Assembly: GCA_023374025.1 (NCBI GenBank)
Contig: SIJG01000007.1
Coordinates: forward strand, 539,852 to 603,851
Reading direction: 5' to 3'
Source: Heterodera schachtii
Taxonomy: Eukaryota; Nematoda; Chromadorea; Rhabditida; Heteroderidae
Length of the DNA stretch: 64,000 nucleotides
Every line of letters starts with the position of its first letter. Position 1 is the first letter of the stretch. Below the pieces are notes generated by a model. That model saw only the letters and a list, made by a program, of their open reading frames with translations, was not told where the DNA came from and made no database searches. The position numbers and the translations under genes are program-made. Shown here piece by piece: positions 56,219 to 64,000 of this stretch.

Positions 56219-57110
56219 ATGTTCCGTTTGCAATCTTTCCAAACTGTTGGCAAACAGTTCCGACAGGCAATGGCAATGCAACAAATTGCGAAACGGTAGA
56301 AGCTGCCCCTTCCTCCCAGTAATAGTTTCTGAAAATGGACTCATTTTACTTTTATTTACCCCTTTTGGGTGTGTACCCCTCCCGCCGCGTGGGGCCGTCT
56401 CCCCCCCCCCCCCCCGCTGTACATTCTTCGCTCTTTTAGCTCAATTTCCGTTTCCGCCGTGCGTCCGTCCGCTTTGCGTGACCCTTTCTTCCGCGACCCC
56501 ATCGACCTTTGGCTGTACGACCCCTTGCGTCCCATGCGTCGGATGCTCCGCCGTGCGTCCGATCCCTTCGCGATGCTCGACCATTTCTTCGACGACCGTT
56601 GGGTCCCTCAGGTGAAATAGGAAAAGAGGGAGCTGTGAGAAAACTGTTGTAATTCTTGAAACAATTTAATTTTGAAGATCCGCGACAACGCAGCCAAATT
56701 GGGCATCGATGAGAAGGGCAACTTCACGTACTCAGTGGACACTTCCGGATATCGCCCGGAGGAGCTGAGCGTCAGCATCGAAGGGGACGAAGTTGTGATC
56801 CAAGGGGAGCACAAAGAGACGCTGGAGGGTGAGTTCAAACGAAAAACAATTAGGTAACCCCTATTTAAATTCCACTGCAGTTCCTCCCGTCCCAATTAGC
56901 CCCTAATTGTTTTCAGATGAGACTGTCCACCGCCAATTCGTCCGTCGCGTCCGTATCCCCGACGGCTTCCAAAAGGAGGGGCTGAAGTGCGCGATGGACG
57001 ACGCGTGCCACATGTGCGTCACGGCACCGAAGGCGGGCGCGGAGCCGGCGGCCGAACGCCGAAGCATTCCGATCGAAGTGAAGGCGAAGGCAATCGACGA
57101 AAAGAAATGA
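56219..57110 (+). CDS. Small heat-shock protein (HSP20, alpha-crystallin domain)
   Basis: A holdase chaperone that binds unfolding proteins. Exons 56219-56295, 56440-56611, 56678-56828 and 56917-57110 total 594 nt, 197 residues. The N-terminus MFRLQSFQTVGKQFRQAM then AMQQIAKRSISVSAVRP is rich in Arg/Lys/Ser/Gln with no acidic residue for about 40 positions, which suggests a mitochondrial presequence. It is followed by DPFFRDPIDLWLYDPLRPMR. The alpha-crystallin domain reads FTYSVDTSGYRPEELSVSIE, GDEVVIQGEHKE and HRQFVRRVRIPDGFQKEGLK. The usual I-x-I motif is present as IPIEV at the C-terminus. Intron 2 is only 66 nt. The upstream TTTTTTCAG at 56188-56197 could be a trans-splice or 5' UTR acceptor. 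No heat-shock element was identified. Confidence 0.92.
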
Positions 57111-57250
57111 AAAACGACGGACCGATCGAGACGAATTGTTTTTTTCCATTTTCACACGTAATTTATGAATGACTCATCCTTTAAGCTTATGAAATGCATT
57201 AAAGGGACGTTTTGTCCATTCATCCGTCACTGTTTTTCCCTCTTCAATTG

Positions 57251-58111
57251 GGTAATAGTTTAGGGGTCGGGGTCGTTTTCGCGTGGGCCATTTTCGCGTG
57301 GGGCGAGTTTTTGAACTATAACTTTTTTCTTTGTCAACCAAATCCAATAATCTTGGTATCATTCGATAGCCCTAAGTGTTCTCTATTAGCCTACAAAATT
57401 TGGAAAAATTTCGTCAAGGTTCAAAAAAGTTATGGTCAGAAGAGTTCAACAAACCAAAATTTCCAACTTTTTTTGGCTCGAACTTTTTTTATACTGAACG
57501 AAATTTTTTTGAATTTTGCAGGCTAATAGTGCATCTGAAGGGCTTTCGAATGATACCAAGAATATTGGATTTGGTTGGCAAAGAAAAAAGTTATAGTCCA
57601 AAAACTCCGCTCCACGCGAAAACGGCCACGCGAAAACGGCCTGGCCCGATAGTTTAGATGGTAGCCCCCCTTTTTCAAAAAATAAGATTTTTGAAAAAAA
57701 ATTTCGAGAAAAGATTTATTAGGGGTTTTAAGGGTCGTAGAATCCGAATCTGACATTACTTTCGACCTAGGTCTTACCCCGGACCCGAACTCGAGCAAAA
57801 AGTCAAAAATTTAGATTTTCCAATTTCTCATTTTTGGTCTCAAAATGGTTTAAATGAACGGTTATTAGTGGATTGTTAACTTTTAGTTTGTTTCCATATA
57901 TGCAGGCAATTTTAGGACCAAAAATGAGAAATTGGAAAATTTAAATTTTTGACTTTTTGCTCGAGTTCGGGTCCGGGGTAAGACCTAGGTCGAAAGTAAT
58001 GTCAGATTCGGATTCTACGACCCTTAAAACCCCTAATAGAATCTTTTCTCGAAATTTTTTTTCAAAAATCTTATTTTTTGAAAAAGGGGGGCTACCATCT
58101 AAACTATTACC
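57251..58111. mobile_element. Palindromic MITE with exact 8-bp TSD, interrupted by a second element
   Basis: The outer ends are GGTAATAGTTTAGATGGTAG (split by an insertion on the left) and its reverse complement, flanked by exact TTCAATTG duplications (57243-57250 and 58112-58119). The arms, for example GTCGTAGAATCCGAATCTGA and TCAGATTCGGATTCTACGAC, are inverted over about 190 bp each. Without the insertion the element is about 467 bp and non-coding. Confidence 0.9.
57264..57649. mobile_element. 386-bp element nested in the left TIR of the MITE
   Basis: The insert sits between two copies of TAGTTTAG (57256-57263 and 57650-57657), an exact 8-bp target duplication made from the host element's own TIR. 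Its ends carry inverted TCGTTTTCGCGTGG / CCACGCGAAAACGG blocks, and the interior is a longer imperfect foldback (CATTCGATAGCCCT against GGGCTTTCGAATGA). The same family occurs in the syntrophin intron near 29.8-29.96 kb. Confidence 0.85.
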
Positions 58112-58119
58112 TTCAATTG

Positions 58120-59815
58120 TCATTCGTCCGTTCATTTTCGTCCTTTTCATTCCTTTTTTGTCTTTTTCCCATTCGTTTTGAGTAAGATCCGTCCATTTCC
58201 TCGTTTTTTTAAGGTTTGCAAGATTTGAACCCTTCCCTTCCTTCCCCCCCCCCTATCGTTCGTGATGCAACATTCCGTGACTATCCTCCGTTGGTTGGTG
58301 GGGTCTTTGGTTGCGATTCCCTTCCCCCCTCCTCTCCCTACATAATCCCCCCCCCCTTTCCCCCGGAAGTTCGCCGGAATTTTTTCGTCCATTCCATTGA
58401 ATGTCCCAATTTATGCCCCGTTTTCCAACGTGAGGCCAAATGCAATTTGAAGCTGCTGAATGACTGTGCGGGGGGGGGGGGGGGAGGGGAGGGGAGGGGA
58501 AGATGTTTTCGTTGAATTGGGGGGGGGGGGGGTGTTGAGTGCCTTGAGTTGACAGATTCGGCGCGGCGGACGGACGGACATTCCGTCCCCCCCCCCCCCG
58601 CCATTCGTCCCATTCTTTCCCCCCCCCCCCCCCCTCGGCCAATGCATCTCCGTTAATCTTCCCTGAAGCACTTCGCACAAAGTGAGGGGATTTATTCGTC
58701 GTTCGATGGACATTTTATTTGTTTTCGCTTGCCAAAGGGATTTTGGGGGCTTCTCCCACTGGTGCTAATTACGCAGCAATGCCTCTGTTTTAGGTTATTC
58801 TTTTTGGCTCTCATTAAAAGGTTTTGCCCCCCCCCCTTTTCTTTGAAGTAATCTCTCCCCTCGGGGAATTCTTTCTTTTTGCCAAATGAGCGAAGTTTTT
58901 GCTGTGCGCCCTTTGGATGGACTGACCTTCGCCGGGGGGGGGGGGGGGGGGGGTTAGAGGAATTTCCCACGGTTTCCATTGTCACCGATGGGTTGAAAAG
59001 GTTGCGTTGGGGGGGGGGGAGGGAGGGGAAATTGCATTTTTTGTGTAAACCTTTTGAGTGAGTGCCATCCTTCCGTTTTGTGCCGCTCCCCCCCCCCCCC
59101 CCCTCCTCCCCGCCCTTTTCCGCATTCTCTTCGGCCCACTTTTTCCCACCGCCAGTCCGAATTGCCGTTGAAATCCCCCGCCCCCATTGGCAAAGTCATC
59201 TTCCGAAATTGGATATGTCCCACGGGCGAAAGCACAACGAAATTTCAATGGGAGGGACGGACAGACGAGCACAACTCACGGGCCAACCAAAAGGGACCCT
59301 TTCTCGGAACCCATAAAATTATGAACGAAAACATTTCGATGAATCCCCCACCCCGACAAAAGCATTTAAATCCTCATGATTTCTTTTCCTTTCATTTTCA
59401 GTTGTAATTCTTTCCATCGTCCAAATTTTGTCCCCATTTTCCCTTTTCCTCCCTTATTTTGCCTACATTTCCCGTTCCCTCTTTTCTTCTTTTCTCTCTT
59501 CATTCCCTTCTTTTTTCCCCTCTTTCCCCCCCCCCCCCCCATTCTCTTCCTTTTCCCACCATCGCCTCAAGCAGCTTTTCTCCGCAGTTGATGATGAAGT
59601 CATCGCCTTAGGCTACACACTGGGAAAATAGGGTCTAAACTGGTGAGAGCCACAGAGAAAAACAGAGAGGGAAAGAGTAAAGGGGGAAGACGGACAGAGC
59701 ATTCATTCACTGTGCCCCGCCCCCTCCCGCAAAACACTTAACATCCGCACACAATATTCCGTCTTCGTCAAATTTTTCAGTATCTCCCACGGATTTTCAC
59801 TTTTTCTTTAACTCT

Positions 59816-59854
<39 letters not shown>

Positions 59855-62744
59855 GTTTCTCTTTATCCCCTTCTACTCCCTTTCTCTCTCCTTCCTCCTT
59901 TCCCCTCTATTTTTTCCTCTCTCTCTTCATTCTTTAACATTGGTCTCTCTCTTCCCCATTCTCTCTCTCTCTCTCTTTCTCACCCACTCCCTTTTTCTTT
60001 CTCCTCCCCTTTTTTCCCTTTTCTCTGCTCTCCCCATTTTCCCTCTCTGTTTATTAACTGCTCTCGAATGAACTTCCCGCCCCACTCACTCATCACTAAC
60101 GGATGAGGTAACTTCCTTCTTCCCCCCCCCCCCTCTCTCTATCTTTCCCCTTCTCTTTCTCTCTCTCTCTCGCTTTCTCATCAAATAAGCCCTCTCTCTT
60201 CCTTTCCCTCAACAAACGCGTGCCGCATGCCCCGAAGGGAAGTCCGCCGCTTTGAAGCTCCCGCCGGCGGTTGGGGCGGGGGAGGCGACAGCGCCTCGGG
60301 CGTCCGGGCCTTTCGCCACCGATTCAAAATTTGGTTTAACAGTCCAAACAACGCACACACAACAAAAAAGGGGGCGGGGGAGAAAAGAGAAGAGAAGGGA
60401 CCCGTCCTCGTCCGTCACTCATCAGTACGCTTGAAATGTCGCCACAGGGCAGGCGAAAGATGGAGGAAAAGCGGAGAGAGAGCGGAGGAAGAGAGAAGCC
60501 GAGGGAGAAGCCCCTCGGGCGACTGCCCACCGCCCCTCCCCCTTCGGCGGCATCCTTCGCTATCGCCCCCCCCCCCCTCCCCTTCCTCCGGGATGGCCTT
60601 CCCCTCCCCCTTCGCTTCGCTTTCGTATTGTCCGTGTGTCCCTTCCTTCTACACCCGTTTCATCCTCCTCCCCCCCCCCCCCCTCCCTCCTCAACCTCGT
60701 CCGTCCCTCCGCCCATTCTCATTCATCCATCTTTTGCTGTGTTCGTCCCAAAACGGTGCCCTGGGCCAAAAGGGGGAGGGGAAGGGATTTGGGCCACGTT
60801 TGCCCAATTAATTCGTTTAAAAATGAGTGACTGACGAAAGGGCCCTGAGGGTCCATTGTTATGCGACTTATTTTAGAGTAAATTCCCAACTTTTCAAAAA
60901 GAGGTGACCCATAATTATTATACCAAGGTCTCTACTTCGATGGATTTGCTGGGCTTTTGCCAAATCAACAGCCATTTATTTTATGCCAACCGTTTGCATT
61001 GGCTTGAGCAGACTAAATAAATGAATGAATGCCCCCCCCCCCCCCCCCCTCTCCCGATCAATTCCATTATCCCTCCCTTTCCCCTTCTCCCCGAACCCCC
61101 CCCCCCCCCCCTCCCGAAACGAGCAATTCTTCAGCCAACCACAGCAATTTGGGAGGGGGGGGGGGGTCCATTCCACTCCAAATCCATCCCAACCATTTTA
61201 CGAATACCCTCGAGAGAAAAGAGAGTCAATCGGGAAAGCAGCGAGGGGGCGGGAGGGGAGGGCCTCCCCGCCGGGCTGCCCCCCCCCCCCCCCCCGCCTT
61301 TTTCCCAAACCTCAATTTTGGTTAGCCTTTGAGTGGGAGGGAGCCAAATACAGCCAATTTTATCGCTCTTGCTGGCGAAGCGAGGGACAATTAAAACACA
61401 ATGCTTTTCAGACGGAGTAAAATCCAATTTCGAAATTCCTTTCACAAAAAAAGCCAATGCCAAAACCGCCCAAAAGCAACAAAAAAAAATGTTTCAATTT
61501 TTAAGAAACGGAAAGATAAAAGCCCATCCATCCATTGGATTTATTTCGGGTATTAATCCCCAAATTTTATACCTTTGCTTTTTGCTCCTTTCCCTCAATT
61601 AAATTCTCCCGCATTTTTTGTCCCTTCCGTTCGCTGCTGCTGCTGCTGATCTCACTCCTCCTAATCACTTAAACACATAAACTTCTTCCCATCATTTTTG
61701 GATGATTAATTTACTTACCCCCGGGGTTTTATCGTTTTATCGTCCATCTATCGATCAAATGCCCCCCCCCCCCCCCCTCCCCCTTTAATAAGAACATTTA
61801 TTCCCCGCCCCCCGCGGCGACATTCGATCCCTCCGCCCCCGCCGCCGAAGGGATTTATGTGGCGTATTTTTCGCTTGTCACCTTTTTGCATTTGCGGCGA
61901 CAGCTGTTTTACAATTTCGCATTTTCATCCCTCGGGCACATAAACATTTCAGAGAACAAAAAAAAAAAATCAGAAAAAAATAAAGTAAATTGTGTCGGTG
62001 AAAATTGTCCGTCCGATTCGATCCTCTAAATTTTCAATAAATTCGTCCCTTTTCGGAACAAATTCAATTTAATGGCCAAAATACAATTACCATTCATTTG
62101 CCCATTTTCGGGCCATTCTATGCCCGAAATTTGTGTTTGAAAGTGTCGTTTCGAAATTCTTCGCTTTTTTAGCAAAGAATTGTCCTAAACAGAATTTGGC
62201 CAATTTCTTCTGTTTATTCTCTGCTCGCTCAGCAATAATCCCCATTTTTTGATCATTTGCAAATTTTTAAAGGTTCGTTTTCTTCGCTTTTTCCCAATGT
62301 TTACGACGCTTAATAAAAGAAAAAGAATCTTAAGCCGACTTCGAAATCGTTGTAATGTGACGACTAGTCCATTAGTCATTTCAGTGATCAATCAGTCCGA
62401 TTATTTTTAAAATACCATCCATTAGCCATTTAAATGAGCACTGACATTCCGCCTGATTACTATCATCCATCCTTTAACCATTTACACTTGAGAGTGATCA
62501 TTGGTCCGTTCATCGGTTCGATCATTCCTTTGACATCCTTAGCGGCTTCTTCTAATCACCCCTGATTTTGTAAAGGGTCTCCATTCTCTTCAGCAAACGT
62601 CATTTCCGATCAGTCGTTTCCTCCGTTTATTTCTCCGTCCGTCGCTTTGAATTCCTTCGCTTCGTTTGGCCATCATTTTTCTCTCTCGGCGCTGTCGTCC
62701 CAACAAATTTTCCCTGGGAGGAAAAGCAGCGACAAAACACTGAA
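58120..62744. other. Gene-poor C/T- and homopolymer-rich region
   Basis: No exon matching a known protein was found. The stretch holds many C or G runs of 9-24 bases (for example 58618-58634, 58936-58953, 61030-61048, 61279-61296, 61760-61776) and CT microsatellites (59819-59851, 59940-59985, 60131-60180). A short GCTGCT run lies at 61634-61648. Frames here encode poly-Pro/Gly/Ser from these tracts. It is probably intergenic plus the upstream region of the calcium sensor gene. Confidence 0.5.
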
Positions 62745-63626
62745 ATGGGCTTGAAGGGCTCCAAGCCAAAGCTGTCCAAGGAGGACCTGGAGTTCCTGAA
62801 GAAGAACACCAACTTCACGGAGGAACAGATCAAAGAGTGGTACAAAGGCTTCGTGGTCAGTCCGCACATTTTGCGAGGCCTCCGTCCGTTCACCGCATTT
62901 TGTCCCCGTTTAGCAAGACTGTCCCAAGGGCCATCTGACCAAAGAGCAGTTCATCAAAGTGTACAAGGTCAGTGCCGTGCCGTTTTAATCGGTCGGGGAC
63001 TGACTTTAGCCCTACTCATGCCCCGCTTCTTTTCAGGACTTTTTCCCCTCCGGCTCCGCGGAAGGCTTCTGCGAACACGTGTTCCGGACCTTCGACACGG
63101 ACAACAGCGGGTTCATCGACTTCAAGGAGTTCTTGCTGGCCATCAACGTCACTTCCTCCGGCACACCCGAGCAGAAACTCGAATGGGCATTCCGGGTTTT
63201 TGAATTTCGAATTCAAAACGATGCCATTGCCTTTGTCCCGTTAAGATGTACGACATCGACGGGAATGGGACGATAGACGAGAAGGAGATGATCAAAATCA
63301 TCGAAGTACACACAAATGGGGGCTTGGACATTTCCAACATTTTGCTTGCGTTTTTAGGCAATTTACGAAATGTTGGGCCCCGAAGTGACCAAATCGGCGG
63401 ACGATTCGCCAAGAAAACGGGCGAAAATGATTTTCGAGAAAATGGACGTAAATAATGACAAAGAGTTGACACTGAAGGAATTTGTTGACGGGTGCCTTGC
63501 GGACAAGGAGCTTTTCCAGGCAAATTTTGTCTCAGAAATTAAAACCAAAACAAATTCAAACTTCTGCCGGAAAATGCTCATTTCTCCCCCCATTTTCAGA
63601 TTCTGACCAACGAAGTGAAGAAATAA
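62745..63626 (+). CDS. Neuronal calcium sensor family EF-hand protein
   Basis: NCS proteins are N-myristoylated Ca2+ switches that regulate kinases, receptors and exocytosis in neurons. Exons 62745-62855, 62914-62967, 63037-63195, 63246-63305, 63358-63519 and 63600-63626 total 573 nt, 190 residues, exactly the usual length. It starts [20 protein letters not shown], with Gly2 available for myristoylation. EF1 is the family's disabled hand ([12 protein letters not shown]). EF2 [14 protein letters not shown]3 [12 protein letters not shown] and EF4 [12 protein letters not shown] look calcium-competent; the EF4 loop is the least standard. The protein ends ILTNEVKK. The last intron (63520-63599) has a GC donor. 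It resembles NCS-2-type nematode proteins more than NCS-1, from memory. Confidence 0.94.
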
Positions 63627-64000
63627 TAGTGCCGGCGCCGCCCGTGCCGTTGCCCCCCCCCCGCCGCTCTTCTCACATTCCGAGCTGAACTTTGCATTAT
63701 TATTATTGCTTTTTTCCATTTGCATCACCTTTTTCGTGCTCTCCCCTAAGGGCACTTTCGCCACTCTCCGCTCCCTCCGTCTTCACTTATTATTATGTTT
63801 TAATTTACTCCCTCCCCCTCACTCTAGTTCGAGATTTTTATGCAATTCGCTTCCCCCCCCCCCATTTTTTGTACGCATCTCTCCCCCCCCCCCCCCCAAT
63901 TTCCCCGTCCTTTCGTTCACCGCACAACAAAAAAACATTTTATCCATTTTTGGTCAATTCGTTCGTCTCCCTCTCTCATTGATTTCTATGTTTATTGATT
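63627..64000. other. 3' flank of the calcium sensor gene
   Basis: The sequence after the stop is C/T-rich with C runs near 63853-63863 and 63882-63897. It probably holds the 3' UTR, although I could not place a clear AATAAA signal. No other gene is visible before the window ends. Confidence 0.4.

Noticed and set aside
60227..61420. Overlapping proline-rich frames of 100-190 codons
   Set aside because: All are products of poly-C and CCT tracts; several frames are open at once, as expected from low complexity.

Overview
This window is nuclear DNA from a nematode, most likely a plant-parasitic tylenchid of the cyst-nematode type. That placement is an inference. It rests on intron-rich genes with mostly 50-400 nt introns, at least three GC-AG introns, an EGO-1/RRF-type RNA-dependent RNA polymerase, tight same-strand gene runs that look like operons, and very AT-rich introns next to long G or C homopolymers. 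Eleven protein genes could be assembled exon by exon, ten of them assigned to a family; for most of the short ones the summed exon lengths are multiples of three and match the family's usual protein length.

Layout. 1-2400: intergenic, with a 103-bp tandem duplication and a 972-bp foldback element carrying tRNA-like modules. 2428-9645 (+): phenylalanine 4-hydroxylase; one intron holds an 844-bp hAT-like element. 9700-11240: intergenic repeats. 11239-23323: a 12-kb array of a 189-bp satellite in two opposed arms that meet near 17.69 kb; its left edge cuts a tRNA-like gene. 23390-26180: nested non-autonomous transposons with exact 8-bp target duplications. 26366-28066 (-): inositol hexakisphosphate kinase. 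29348-32184 (+): syntrophin. 32322-33229 (-): FCF1, then an elongator tRNA-Met, then UBR7 (33650-35213, -) and the RNA-dependent RNA polymerase (35913-42600, -). 43186-44080 (+): a divergent histone H3 with CENP-A-like features. 44293-44878: hAT-like element. 45037-46690 (-): a protein with two Ras-association-like domains. 46.7-51.2 kb: gene-poor, microsatellites and homopolymers. 51266-55710 (-): probable operon of an ERCC1 core protein, NUBP1 and an unrecognised nuclear-type protein. 56219-57110 (+): small heat-shock protein. 57251-58111: nested transposons. 58.1-62.7 kb: C/T-rich, gene-poor. 62745-63626 (+): neuronal calcium sensor.

Functions are mostly housekeeping or signalling: BH4-dependent amino acid hydroxylation, inositol pyrophosphate synthesis, the dystrophin complex, 18S rRNA processing, ubiquitin ligation, RNAi amplification, Fe-S assembly, DNA repair and calcium sensing. 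The features most worth following are the inverted satellite array with its tRNA boundary, the CENP-A-like histone in the same 64 kb, the set of palindromic hAT-like elements with intact target duplications, the ERCC1 protein without its helix-hairpin-helix domain, and a 48-nt intron-like segment in NUBP1 that has no AG.
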